Positions 1 to 13,113 of a DNA stretch of 64,000 nt are shown here, one piece after another. The stretch covers positions 12,705,395 through 12,769,394 of the forward strand of contig OZ022577.1 of assembly GCA_963669155.1 (NCBI GenBank), in the 5' to 3' direction. A program made the position numbers and the translations under genes. How positions within the stretch are numbered: the first letter of the stretch is position 1; each line of letters begins with the position of its first letter. The stretch is from Arbacia lixula (Eukaryota; Echinodermata; Echinoidea; Arbacioida; Arbaciidae). The notes beneath the pieces are model-generated. The model worked only from the letters and a program-made list of their open reading frames with translations, did no database searches and was not told the DNA's origin.

Positions 1-2033
<2,033 letters not shown>

Positions 2034-2464
2034 CATTCACTACGAAAAACAAACTTTTGACATCATTACTTGAAGGCAAGATATGGTAGCAGCAAGACTA
2101 GGGGACCCGTAATCATGGTGGAAAATATGTACCGACATCCTATGTTCAGATCTCATTTCGTTTCAATAATTAATGATTTTGTTGACAACATTTCCTTGTG
2201 TGATCTTCATATTAAACAAAAATCGGACCTGTGTTCATGTTAACTGCATCAAGCAAATAGCTCTTCTTTAAAACTCATGCAATATGGTGGATTTTACTAA
2301 ATATGCTGTTCTCAATTCCAATAATCATATTCATCTTGTATGATGGATCAAAGATTGAGTTGCACTTCCTAGGAATATTACAGCAGATTTAGGTATAAAT
2401 TGTATAACCTTGATCAAGGGGAGAAACTATGATGGAGGAGAGGGGTGACAATTACTATAAAGAT

Positions 2465-2575
2465 TAACATGATGACATAATAATGGTAATAATGATGATG
2501 ATGATAATGACAATAATAATAATGATGAAAATATTGATATCAATAATGATGATTACGATGATGGTGATGATTGTT
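2465..2575. repeat. GAT/AAT-rich imperfect trinucleotide repeat
   Basis: A run of imperfect ATG/ATA/AAT triplets in the intron between the two kinase exons, 45 bases beyond the donor of the 2621-2811 exon. Confidence 0.85.
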
Positions 2576-2620
2576 ATCCTAATTTTTCAACGAACACACA
2601 CAACCGCTGGTGGGACTGAC

Positions 2621-2811
2621 CTTTCCGAAGCTGCCCTTTCCCAGGACCTTGAGGAAGGTGAAGTTGTCCAGGTTATAGCGCTTACTAGGTCTCCTCTCCA
2701 GCTCCTCCTGTAGAGACTGGGTCCGCATGGTGGGCCCACAGGAGTGGCTCTTAGTCTCCCCCAGGGTCAGCTTCCCGGTCGCTTCACCAAGGTCCTCTAT
2801 CTTGCTGGTGC
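2621..2811 (-). CDS. PRKCE: nPKC exon: end of V3 hinge and glycine loop of the kinase domain
   Basis: The 191-nt exon enters in phase 1 after AACCCATAG and leaves in phase 0 before GTCAGT. It reads TSKIEDLGEATGKLTLGET, then KSHSCGPTMRTQSLQEELE, then RRPSKRYNLDNFTFLKVLG and KGSFGK. The last part is the start of the AGC-kinase catalytic domain: YNLDNFTFLKVLGKGSFGK contains the Gly-rich ATP-binding loop (G-K-G-S-F-G). If both hinge exons were skipped, the exon would be entered in the wrong frame and reach TAG at the fifth codon, so one hinge exon is required. Confidence 0.96.
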
Positions 2812-5151
2812 CTATGGGTTGGGGTGGGGGGTAGGTGGAAGGTGGATGGCCGAGGGGGAGGGTTGCACCCGTATTATTAATTGTGGGAGAAGGAGAATGA
2901 GGATGAAATGGGGGTGGGAAGAGAGGGGTTGATCCATTTAAGTCATAGTTAGAAGGATATTATAGTAGGATATTGAGAGATGGGTGAATTAATGGGGTGG
3001 TAGAAAGTCAATTTATATAGGTCAACCAGACAATAGGAAGAGAGGTACCAAAATTATAGTGTGATTATGGGGTGAAAAGGGATGTAGAGAGGTGGTTGGA
3101 TTGATTGATGTGTTACGATGGAAAGATAGAAATATCAAGTGATAAGAATTGGATGATAATGAGTTTTACAACAAGACAATTTGTTGATTTGGGAAAGAAA
3201 ATATATTAAGGTAGAGCAGATAAAAAGGATGGATAAAAAAAGGAAAATCATATCAAAAGGAACAAGCAATAAAAAAAAAATCAGCGGAACATTAGATTTT
3301 GAGATGAAAAATGAAGAGCAGGGGTTTTAGAATAAAAGTAAAAAAAATAAAGGAATAAAAGTGCAAAGTTGGTGTTAACAATAAAAATATGAAATATACC
3401 CAAAAAATCACGTAATATGCATGAAATTAGAATGATGGGAAGATTAGCAAAGAACAAATGTACAAAGTGTACATATAGGGAGGTGGAGAAATTTGAGGGA
3501 GAAAAAATGGAATGAGACAGTGTAAGTATCGTACATGAGATAAAATTTTGAATTCAGTAGTTGGTACATCTAAACTTCTTAACTTCAAATAAAGTGCATT
3601 AATAGTGACATACATGTGAGACACAACATGCAATAGTATATGTGACTGTAAGATACACATTTTAATTTTAAATTTATTACTTGCAATGCATATAAGTAGA
3701 TCATGATTTGAAATGAACTCTCAGAGCTACAATGTTTGGGCTGTGCATGTAAAAACAATAACAATCAATCTTACCCTACCATCATTATAGCAAATCTATT
3801 TTTGCCCACATTTTGCTGATACTGCAAAAATATGTCTTGGGATGAACTGACATATCTTTTGATTCAAGTTTAGGTAGAATATGCTTCAGGATAGGTTTTG
3901 CAGGATAAGTTCATAATAACTGTAACACTAATTATCATCAACCCCATATCAATAATGCTCAATTCATGTGAGAAGATGGTTATGGTACATTTGTTTGATG
4001 CATTGGAATATCATCATGTCAATGGTATGTGAAGCCTGCAAAAGCGTTTCGTTTTTAGCGCAAGGGCGCCAATAGGTAATTTTGTATGTTTTTTTATTCA
4101 TTCTCTTTTTTAAAAAATATATTTGGTGATTAGATGGATTATAAGATAAGACAAAGTATAAAGCTGTCATTAAATATGCAACTTCAACATTATTCACCAT
4201 TTGAGGTTTACCTCACCTACACACATATCAGCAACAATCCAAATTCAAATAGCTTTGGGGTAACGGTTAAATGAAAAACATGCCTCCACAAAACTGATGC
4301 ACCAAACACCAAGATAAGGGCAGGTGTTCAACACCTCCTTTACCAGCTAACACTACCACATACCATGCACAATCAAATGGGTAAGTCACCCCAACAACAA
4401 CAACAACAAAAAACAAGGACCAAATTCCCAGGGGAACCCACAACAGATTATACCAAAAAATTGGTTGTCATGCACTTATTCTACTGGACATAGCCACATA
4501 GGACACGTTTAATGCTTCCTAGCAACCTGTCATGGAAACAAGAACCCAATGAGTATGAACAGGTTGTTTGGGAGGAAGGTGATTTTGTGTGATTGTGTAA
4601 CCAAGGGTAAAAAGGTTTTCTAGAGCGATAAATAAATACTCTGGATCTTAAAATGGAAATATACTTGAGTTCAATTTGCTGAAGTGTATGGGTGCTTTTG
4701 GATCAAACCTATACCCTCTCATCACCTTTGACACACAAATATATACAAAGTGAATGGCATTTTTATGACTTGGTTCTACGAGGGTTACCGGTAAGATAAA
4801 GACAAATTCTTTACATTCATTTTTGTAACAAAACTACTTAATGATATTCTATATGATATTCCATATTACATAAAAAGTAAATCTCCCACTTTTGTTCTTA
4901 CTGTAATTTGAATGTAAATCACTTTTTAATATAAGCTTTGTTTTTAAAAAAAGTTATCCTAATTGCTGTCCAGATCAAAGATGTGAAAAGTTATCTACTT
5001 TATCACACAATCGATTTGAATAATCGTCTGAAATTCTTGCTGAATAGGCCATGATGCTCTAGCTACGTACTCTGGTCAAGAAAGTGCGGCATGCTAAAGG
5101 GCTGGTGGCATGCAAAGGCCGAGTAGCGGTTGGGGCCGGTGGTGGTAGTAC
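2812..5151 (-). other. Intron between hinge exon B and the 2811 exon
   Basis: G-rich sequence at 2815-3130 next to the acceptor, then AT-rich DNA. No transposon, RNA gene or other coding segment recognised. A short CAA run lies near 4396-4410. Confidence 0.7.
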
Positions 5152-5242
5152 CTTCCATGTCCGTCAAGAGGGGCGTCGACGATAGAGAGAGAGATCTGGA
5201 GTTGTTGAGGGGAGGATGGCTGCGGAATTCGCTAATCGAAGA
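5152..5242 (-). CDS. PRKCE: nPKC alternative V3 hinge exon B
   Basis: A 91-nt candidate exon follows a very strong acceptor (a C-rich tract ending ACACACACAG) and also runs from phase 0 to phase 1, before GTACTA. It reads SSISEFRSHPPLNNSRSLS then LSSTPLLTDMEG; the RSLSLS and SSTP stretches look like phosphorylation sites and possible 14-3-3 sites, as in the hinge of known PKC-epsilon. A second in-frame donor (GTACGT) would extend the exon to 5071, adding GTTTTGPNRYSAFACHQ and the residues up to HFLDQ, again in phase 1. It is an alternative to exon A. Evidence is splice sites, phase and composition only, and the short-form donor is weak at +5. Confidence 0.62.
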
Positions 5243-6546
5243 CTGTGTGTGTGCGTGGGTACAGAGAGGGAGGTGGGGGGGGGGGGGGGGCGTCAATGGA
5301 CAACAATGCAGGGGAGAGTAAGTTGAGGGTTGGCATTGGGTGTGAGGGAGTAAGGTTATGTTTTAGGCGGGGTAGGCAAATGTAAGGGTACAGAATATAT
5401 CATTGGTAGAATGGTGGACGGTGGGGTAATATGTTGAACCATGTATACATTTATATTTGAGTAAAAAAGAGAGGTTTGCAGAAGGGGGGTATTTTTCCCA
5501 TAAATATGACAAGTGTGCAGATGTGGGTTGAACAATAAAATACAGTTTTGATGTGGGTGTGAATAATAATTGAAGCTCAAATTTGGACGACAGCAAAATA
5601 TATGCAAGTTGGTTCATAATTTAAAGTGATGAACAATTGTTTTGTTTTTCAACAGGGCAGGATGTTATGAATAAATGGACATCAATTACATTTCAATGAT
5701 TTCATGTTTCAGAAGTGAATTCATGTTTTATGCAAGATTTCAATCAGAAGTGGAGATATACACCCAAAATAAATTGATAATTCATGAAAGTTACACCAGA
5801 CAAACCATCACATATTTTAATTAGTTTCATTGATACCATTACCCAATACAGGTGGGGAAGGGGTTATTCCACATTACATACAGCCCACATAGAAATGAGG
5901 TTTGGGGTTGTGAATGGGGAGTAGTTTAAACATTCAATATGAACAACCGGGGCATAGGTATGGGAGCATGGTGGTATTAAAACAGGGGAGAGGGGTGGTG
6001 TGTGCATTCATGTGCAATTATATTTTTTGAAAAATTGGAAAGGTGAGCAGCCATGGAGGGAATAACAGAAAAGGGATACAAAGGATACAAAAAAAGAGAC
6101 ACAGCAAAAATTACTATGAAGCTACAGTAAAATAATATATATTGACTAGTGATGTGAAGACATCAAGTACAATTGATAAAATCAAATGTGTGTGCTCTCA
6201 TCTACATTTTACTAGTGACTAGAAAAAAATAGAATATTGAGTGTGTGCTTTCATCCGGATACAAAGTGCAGAAAACTGGACGGCAGTTATACAGAAAGGA
6301 AATTTCATTCATCAGCTAAAATCTACAAAAAGGTTCATTCTAAACCAAACTGGTTTTACACCCCTAGGGTACCAACAACAAGGGGAAATACCACACTCAC
6401 AGGGAAGGGGGGGGGGGCAAACAAGAAAAATGCTCTCAACAGACAAAGCATTAATGAAATATATAGACATGAATAACACAAAGATATGAATGTAAACACA
6501 TTTGTTTGTGGAAATGTGGTGGTAGAAATGTTTGCCGTTCATATAC
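5243..6546 (-). other. Intron between the two alternative hinge exons
   Basis: 1304 bases. The end next to exon B is a G run on + (5275-5290), which on the sense strand forms the strong C-rich pyrimidine tract of exon B. The remainder is AT-rich unique-looking sequence with no recognised element. Confidence 0.75.
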
Positions 6547-6619
6547 CTTCTCCTGCACTCGTTGAACTTTCAGATATTGTTGACATTGAGCCGGAGTTGC
6601 TGGAATCTTTGACAATGGC
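6547..6619 (-). CDS. PRKCE: nPKC alternative V3 hinge exon A
   Basis: A 73-nt candidate exon lies between the acceptor ATTCCCAG and donor GTATAT, phase 0 to phase 1. It reads AIVKDSSNSGSMSTISESS then TSAGE and is very rich in Ser and Thr, as expected of the flexible V3 hinge between C1B and the kinase, a region that is phosphorylated in known PKC-epsilon. Joined to the exon at 2811 it gives GE-G-TSKIED with no stop. It cannot be used together with exon B (5242-5152) because the second would then be read in a frame with a stop at its fourth codon. Hinges are poorly conserved, so the support is open frame, splice sites and phase, not homology. Confidence 0.78.
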
Positions 6620-6900
6620 CTGGGAATAGATTTTGGTTCCCTCGGTTATGTCAAGATGACATTCATTTCAATACACATCATATCATATTACTTAAATGAG
6701 TCAAATTGAATAGTTATATTATTTGATTTTAAATGAAAATATGTCAAGTTGGGTTGAGTAGATCTAAAATTGGATATATCAAGGTTTTCCTGTAACAATG
6801 GCCTCAGAATTGAATTTTGTTCCCCAGTTTTATCAAAAGGACATTCAATTTGTTGCACAATATATCATATTGTAGTTTATTGAATCGCATCACCAACAGT
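6600..6900. repeat. Diverged tandem duplication covering the acceptor of hinge exon A
   Basis: The segment from ACAATGGCC at 6612 to about 6710 resembles the segment from ACAATGGCC at about 6794 to 6895: both continue with TTTTG(G)TTCCC, then a GACATTCA block, then an ATATCATATT block. On the sense strand both copies contain an AG before GCCATTGT. Divergence is clear, so this duplication is old. Confidence 0.7.
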
Positions 6901-7554
6901 ATTTAATATAACATAAAAGTATTTGCACCTGGGAAAAGATAGAAATGTGATTAACTGTCAAGTATAATTTCAGTACCATAACAGAAGGAAAAGAGAAGAT
7001 CAAATCATGATTTCACCAATATGCACAACATGAAAATTAAACTTGAAAACATGAAGTGTGATTTCATCTTATGGCACACTTTGCTCAATAGAATTTACCT
7101 AAGAGATATACAGAGTAGGGTAAACAAATACAACATTTTGTTCATACACAGATTAGCTTTAATTACAGAATAACCATGAAAAGATGATATGAATACAGGC
7201 ATATTGCACACTTTTGTACACTTAATAACTCTTCCCTTCCTGAACTATTTCCTAAACACTACTAAACAGTAGAACAGAGCGATTTTTGTTCCGTCACAAC
7301 CTGTCCAATGACACCTTATCTTTTTGACGAAACTTAAAGTACAATTACAATACTTTTTCTGTTACATCCTATTCAATATTTGGCACTGATCAATCCAACT
7401 TTACAAATATCAAAAATATATTCAAATCATATTCTTGTGTTTTAATACGAATTATCACCAACCATCTTTCTGAATGGTTGCATGGTACTGAAAAGAGCTG
7501 TTCCGTTCAGATGGAGCTCTACAGAGCCATTCAGTGTTCAAGCCTGAACATGCC

Positions 7555-7650
7555 ACAGGTGAATTATGTCACCATTAATACACACAAATCCCATAGAGCA
7601 ACATTTTGTCTGGCACACAAAGGATTAATACTGAATATTCTTCTTAACGT
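7555..7650 (+). repeat. Dispersed repeat, copy 1 (second copy inverted near 47200-47305)
   Basis: Shares a block around CACACAAATCCCATAGAGCA and flanking sequence with the reverse strand at about 47200-47305. A similar peptide can be read in both (TIN, HKSHRA, LAH), but frames are short and unlike any known protein, so I treat it as an old interspersed repeat. Confidence 0.6.
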
Positions 7651-7824
7651 ACGGTGGCTCCCAGCAGGAGAGCTACTAGCCTGAGTAGATTGACTGGTTT
7701 ATGGTCAGGGGTGACCAATCTACTTGAAACATTGAGCAAACATGTCTTCTTTTGGTTGTCAATACAAATCTAATCAAGATCTGAACTTGTTTGGAGTGAC
7801 CAGTACTGTAAAGTGGAAATGTGG

Positions 7825-7906
7825 GGGAGAGAATAGGAGGGGGAAGGGGGGAGGGAGGGGGAAGGGGGGAGGGAAGGAGGGGGAAGGGGGGAGGGGGAAG
7901 GGGGGA
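7825..7906. repeat. GGGGGAAG/GGGAGGG array beside the C1B donor
   Basis: A purine-rich array of GGGGGAAGGGGGGAGG-like units lies 12 bases past the donor of the 7918-8051 exon. On the transcript it is C-rich. Confidence 0.9.
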
Positions 7907-7917
7907 ATGGGTCTTAC

Positions 7918-8051
7918 CTTTTTCCTTTTTATTGACAGCTTATCACCGGTGACACCCATCTCCCTCAGAATGTCGGCCATCTCCTTGTTATTCACACCAC
8001 AGTTGTTGGCCACGTTTCTACTACATCGTTTATGGACATTCATTCTACACA
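7918..8051 (-). CDS. PRKCE: nPKC exon: second half of C1B and start of V3 hinge
   Basis: The 134-nt exon enters in phase 1 after TATCCACAG and leaves in phase 0 before GTAAGA. It reads [18 protein letters not shown], the last four zinc ligands of C1B, followed by [18 protein letters not shown] and DKLSIKRKK, a helix and basic stretch typical of the start of the epsilon hinge. The acceptor has a weak pyrimidine tract. A perfect 77-bp duplication begins exactly at the exon edge and supplies a second copy of the same acceptor upstream, and an older degenerate copy of the exon start lies beyond it. The donor is followed in sense direction by an array of CCCCTTCC-like repeats. Confidence 0.96.
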
Positions 8052-8205
8052 CTGTGGATAGAACCATCGGAATGGAGGGAAAAGAGAAATGAATATTGTG
8101 GTGTGAATAACATTCCTGATTCTTGAATCTGTGGATAGAACCATCGGAATGGAGGGAAAAGAGAAATGAATATTGTGGTGTGAATAACATTCCTGATTCT
8201 TGAAT
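8052..8205 (-). repeat. Perfect 77-bp tandem duplication at the C1B acceptor
   Basis: 8052-8128 and 8129-8205 are identical. The first copy starts exactly at the intron base next to the exon, so the acceptor ATCCACAG is present twice. Use of the upstream copy would add 77 nt and shift the frame. Complete identity implies a recent event. Confidence 0.96.
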
Positions 8206-8206
8206 G

Positions 8207-8272
8207 AGTGGTTGGATCACATTTCTACTACACTTTATTGACATGATTTTATGCATTATGGATACAACCAGA
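8207..8272 (-). pseudogene. Degenerate partial copy of the C1B exon start
   Basis: GTTGGATCACATTTCTAC and the following bases align with the exon segment GTTGGCCACGTTTCTAC and beyond, continuing through the exon edge to GGATACAACC versus GGATAGAACC. In sense direction it sits upstream of the 77-bp doublet and reads KCSRNVI-like residues. It has substitutions and small indels, and its acceptor AG is altered. It looks like the relic of an older tandem duplication at the same exon edge. Confidence 0.7.
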
Positions 8273-8425
8273 GTGAGTTCACTTCTGCATTATGTTAATA
8301 CATAATAGAAAATGTCACTTCATATGAAATTGTTTGCCATTATACAACAATCAGATATCATATATAAGAAATACACACTCTACTACTATAAGTCTCCCAC
8401 ACAGCTAGTGAACACTCACTCACTC

Positions 8426-8454
8426 CTGAAGATGGGCAGTCAACCTGCCCAAAA
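8426..8454 (+). other. Hairpin motif resembling a degraded hammerhead core
   Basis: CTGAAGA is followed by a GGGCAG-TCAAC-CTGCCC hairpin and then AAAA. A hammerhead core has CUGANGA, stem II, then GAAA; here the last element is AAAA, so it would be inactive. Retrotransposons, notably Penelope-like ones, are known to carry such motifs. No clear stem I or stem III is visible. Confidence 0.35.
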
Positions 8455-9189
8455 TGTTCAGTCTACTTTTCTACTCCTCAGCTCTTCACTCCTTCTGGTT
8501 TACAGTCCTTTTAAGGACTACACTTATCTCAAAAGAATACTCTAATTTCAAATCTCCACTTTCTCGCCTGTCAAATTCACCTCCAAATCTATCCACTATT
8601 TTCTTTTCTCATCTCAGACCTTCCAGGACTTAAACACACGGTGTACCGTAAACCTCTTCCACGATTGCTCATACCACCATGCAAACCTTCAAACATCATC
8701 TACTATAAGTTAAATGTTTGACATTAAATCCATTGGACGACAAAGCGAGTTGCTTTTAAGACGCCCCTAAAAAACCTTCAAGTAATAATATGACATATAT
8801 CTCAATGTCTAATTTTACAAATTCTCCTCTATCTCTGTCTCTTCCACTACATTCCTTTATACTCTCCTCTAAAGTCTCTATCTGTTCCTTTTTTATTCCT
8901 TCTTTATCATATTTCCCCACAGAGATTAACACTTACTATCCGCCCTCTCACTCTTTCTACGAATACACATCTTCGCTGTTCTCTTCATCTCTCTCTATAC
9001 CTCTTTGTATCTTCTTTCTTCTCTTCTCACTTGCTTTGCCTTTTCTCTTCTACAGCTACACTTGTAGTATGTAGTGTTTCCCCTACCTCATCTCTACTCA
9101 GCAGAAAGCTGATTATGTTTATTAGGATTTGCCCTGTTATCTTCTATTTTGCCTAAGAAGTGCTAATTTCATCAAAATTCATTGAACTT

Positions 9190-9420
9190 TGATATTAACC
9201 AGAGATTTGCCCTTATATCTTGTCAGTCCGTCTCCATGTAATGATCGATCTTTGTACCACCTTTGCTTGAAATTGGTTCACTGGATTTTCAATAAACGGG
9301 AAAGTTTGAATCAATTGTTGACAAAGTTCAATGACCTTTGACTACAGCTCTGTGCATTCATTAATTGCAATCGGGTACCAAATTTGAAGTAAATCTGTCA
9401 TATGGTTCTTCAAATATTGA
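9190..9420. repeat. Possible interspersed repeat fragment
   Basis: The block with GTTCAATGACCTTTGAC and GGTACCAAATTTGAAG has the style of long non-coding repeats common in echinoderm and mollusc genomes. No internal copy elsewhere in the window supports it, so this rests on general resemblance only. Confidence 0.3.
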
Positions 9421-10354
9421 AGGTATATGCATGACTAGTTTTAGTTTATTTTGCCAAGAGGTCCCCACACTACATCAATGGCAGTTATTTTGTTTCATTT
9501 TTAAAAAGTTCATCACTTCCATGTACATATGTTACTTCTCCAGCCACCACTGGCTTTTTATATACCACACATCGCAGCAACATAACTAAACAGGTATCTT
9601 TTCAACATGCTTTTCTAACTCTGTCAAGACTGAGCCCATGTAAGCAGTAAGTCACTCAAATGTGGAATCCATGTCTATCCGAAGCCTTTGTGGATCTCAA
9701 TTCTTATTTAGACTTGCCTTAGATCACGATCATTGTGTATTTCCCTCAGCTTTGCCAATTTTGAAAAGGCACATGAAACCAATGCATAGAGCACTGGCAA
9801 CAGAGCTCCCAGAATGTTTAGACTACAGGACCTGTTATGCAAGTCGGCTGTCTGCTGTTTGTATGAGTGATGGACACACACTGCCTCCATTATTTCAATA
9901 CCTGCTTAGCATTTCTAGCACCTGTTTGATTGATCTGTAAAATTAATTTTGAGTCCTCGCGTCAACTGTGTAGCTGTGCGTTAATCACAAACCATCAACA
10001 TGTCTCATCCATTTCTATCGGATGTAATCCCCACACAAGCAGCCATCATAGGATTGCCAGCTTAGAGCAAAAAACATGGCGTTTGGAAGTTTTTATCTAC
10101 TCTATATCCAATAGCGTGCATTATTTTAAATTAAAAAAAAAAAACAGTTAAAGGCAAAAAGCAATCAGTCTTTGTGTTGAACCATGAGACTAACATTTGG
10201 GTTTTGTAACAACATAAAATGCCTGCTTATAAAGCACAAGGTAGAATATCATAATAATGAATGCTACATTCATTGTCCATGCAAACACTAAGATTATTGA
10301 ATTACTGTTCACAGATAAAATCATTTGAGAATTTAAGGTGATGAGTTTTTTCAC

Positions 10355-10645
10355 CCCTGTCTCTCTTATATTTTCTAAATGTCTTTCTTTCTTTCACCCT
10401 CTCCATTTTCCATCAACCCATCTTCTCTGTCTACCTCTCCCACTGCCTATTCTGCTGTGCACTTTCTACCTCTTTACCCTCTCTCCATTTCCTCTACCCA
10501 TCTCTCTATCTTTCTGTCTCTTCTTTTTTCTCTCTACCCATTCCCCCTTTCCCATTTTCTCTTTCTCCTCATACTCTCCACTTCGCCCAACTCCTCATAT
10601 TTCCATCTCCCAGCATCCCAGGATTCTCCCCCCCCCCCCCCCATT
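10355..10645. repeat. CT-rich low-complexity tract ending in a C run
   Basis: About 290 bases of C/T-rich sequence with a pure C run near 10627-10642. Long frames through it are products of composition. Confidence 0.9.
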
Positions 10646-10803
10646 CCTCTCCTCCTATCTTGCGGTACCCAGGGATCCTCCGCGGTACACTCACCTCCAA
10701 GGTGCTACACGTCACAAACAGAATGGTAACCATGGTAATACCAATTTGTTGTACAAAAATAGTTCATGTTGCAGTGTACAGATGCACAAGGGCACACGTA
10801 CAC

Positions 10804-10806
<3 letters not shown>

Positions 10807-10861
<55 letters not shown>

Positions 10862-10872
10862 TTATGTGTGCA
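10807..10872. repeat. TG microsatellite
   Basis: Uninterrupted TG dinucleotides to about 10854, followed by degenerate TG-rich sequence. Confidence 0.95.
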
Positions 10873-11797
10873 GAATTGCAAATTTAACCAGTAGACTCGG
10901 TGATATAATTACAGAATACAGCTATTGAGCGAAAACTTGTCAGCCTTGTCGAGCTACTTAATTCCTTTTTTCTCATGTTGTTATTCTTGAAACACAGGGA
11001 AACTTCCTGCCGCTGGTTGTACACACAAACGTGAAAGAAGAGGGACAAGCTACAGCTACGCTATTCTTGGGAAACATTGTGATTCTCAGCACGTTTCTAG
11101 GATGCAATGAGGGGAATGAGGAAATGTTTGTGGTAAAATCAGCTGAGCAGAAAATCAATATCATCCAGGCACTTGAGACAATAGAAGTGGAAAGGACGAC
11201 TTAGTGCTAACCAGCAGTCAAACAGAGAATTAAATGAAAAGGAACAGAAATGTGTTTATCACATGCCTCCATTGTTTCCTAACATCAAGTACAAATCTTG
11301 ATTGAGACTGCAAGATAACCCTTTGTTTTATATCGAAGCCACATCATATATCTTTTGGCAGACAAAATTTACTTTGACAAAATGAAACGCCAATGACTGC
11401 AATATATCATCATTAGATTATTTTTACCTAAAACTGTATTAGCAAACCACCTATATTAAAACTCCAAAAGACTACACATGAAATGAAAGCTGTACACCAT
11501 ATCTTGGTATACATGCACCATTTTCTGCTCCTATACAGAGGCCTTCGCTTCAATTTTGATTGTAAATGCCTAGTTTATTTAGACTGAAAATATTGATAAT
11601 TCTTCATTCATTTGAACACTGCACACAAAAACACAATCAGAGATCATTCTACAACATCATATAACATCACTTCCATTCAAAGACCTATCCCTTATTATGG
11701 ATGGGGCTTGCATCAAAATTTTTTTTTTTTTTTTCAATATACTGTAAACCATGTAATAAGTGGAGAAAATGGCAGGATAGGTAGGCTACATGTTTCT

Positions 11798-11975
11798 TAT
11801 TATACTCTCCCCCTCTTTCATTTCCTCTCCCTCTCTCCCTCTCTCTTCCTCTCCCCCCCCCCCCCCCCCTCTCTCATTCTCTCTCTCTCTCTCTCTCTCT
11901 CCCCCTCTTACTCAATCTAAGTCAATCTCTGTCTGCATCCCTTCTGCCTCTCTTTTTCCATTCACTCTCCCTCTC
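11798..11975. repeat. CT-rich tract with C run
   Basis: CT dinucleotides around 11876-11904 and a C run near 11853-11868, in the C1B intron. Confidence 0.9.
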
Positions 11976-12957
11976 TACCTATCCATTGAGAGCAAAAAAA
12001 GTTTTAGGTCTAATCATTATAAACAATGGCAGTCCATTAAAACCTTTCTTTTAACAAAATAGTTTGTCACCGCTTAAATACATCAACACCAAAAAAGAGC
12101 ATGCAGACATCGATAATTTCTGACAAGTCATTCAGAGCAGAATGACAGATAAAGAACAAGCATTCTTAATGCCATCTCACTTGACTTTTCGCCAGCTGGT
12201 CGATACTAGTATTATGTCAGCCCTAATTATTGATTGGTTGTATCGAACAAACTACACACATTTGACATTTCATTTTATGTGCTCTTCTCCTGACTTTTTA
12301 TTTCTTGTGGTTTTAACATGCATAAATTGTACAAGTGCCATGTCATTTTACAAAAAAAGGAGTAAGATAATCAACTGTATCATGTGATCATGCTCAATAG
12401 CAACAATGTAAAAATTCAAAACTAAGTAGGACATATATACATACATAAAGAGACGTCAAATAGGGTCAAGTGGTGTACAGAACTTGCACGCATGATATGG
12501 CAGAAGTACTCAATGTGAAAGTATTTTTTCCCTAGAAATGAACAACACAATACTGTACTTAACCTTAAGCTTCTTTTCATATGGGTAGAGACTGGAAGGG
12601 TGGGGTAGAGCAAAGCTGAAATGAGAAACAGGGTGAGAGGAGATGAGGGGAGGGGAATGATATAATGATGGTAAAATGATATACTGGGCTTGGGAGGGGT
12701 GAAGAGCTAAGGAGTAAGGGAGACTTTGAGGATGGAATAAGATACTTGGGAGAGTGAAAGGGGGGGATGGGTTGGAGTAGACTCAGCTGAATGGGTTACA
12801 GCATGGTAGGGTCCATGGTTACAGGGAGAGGGGGGAATGGAGGGGTGAGGTAGGGGGTGAAGGAGAGGAAGTGGGGTAGGGGTGGTGACGGGGAGTGTTG
12901 TATTGCAGAAAATATGGCTGACAAAGTGAATGGGCTGAAAGGTGAAGAGAGGGGAAA

Positions 12958-12998
12958 AGTTTTTTTTTTTTTTTTTTTTTTTTGGGGGGGGGGGGGAA
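12958..12998. repeat. T run followed by G run
   Basis: About 23 T then about 13 G. It is 115 bases past the donor of the 13114 exon in sense direction, where it reads as C run then A run. Confidence 0.95.
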
Positions 12999-13113
12999 GA
13001 AGGAGGAATATATGGCTGAAATGTAGTTCTGAGTGAGGTGATTTGTGTGAAATAGAGCACTGAAAGGGAGGAGGGGGAGATTGTGTAAGGGGGGGGGGGC
13101 AGGTATTATTTAC

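Larger units (their letters stand above)
6620..7917 (-). other. Intron between the C1B exon and hinge exon A
   Basis: Contains the diverged duplication at 6612-6900, a dispersed-repeat segment near 7555-7650, and a G-rich array at 7825-7910 beside the donor. No other coding sequence seen. Confidence 0.7.
8052..13113 (-). other. 5.1-kb intron between the two C1B exons
   Basis: Holds the acceptor duplications (8052-8272), a hairpin motif at 8426-8454, CT-rich DNA (8795-9060, 10355-10640, 11800-11975), a TG microsatellite and G/T runs near 12961-12998. A stretch at about 9200-9420, with GTTCAATGACCTTTGAC and CCAAATTTGAAG, resembles common invertebrate interspersed repeats. No extra PKC exon is needed, since the flanking exons join as QCE-V-CRMNV. 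Confidence 0.75.

Noticed and set aside
10670-10720. Possible minus-strand exon with a good GTGAGT donor near 10696
   Set aside because: The flanking C1B exons already join perfectly, there is no PKC-like peptide, and inclusion would break the domain.
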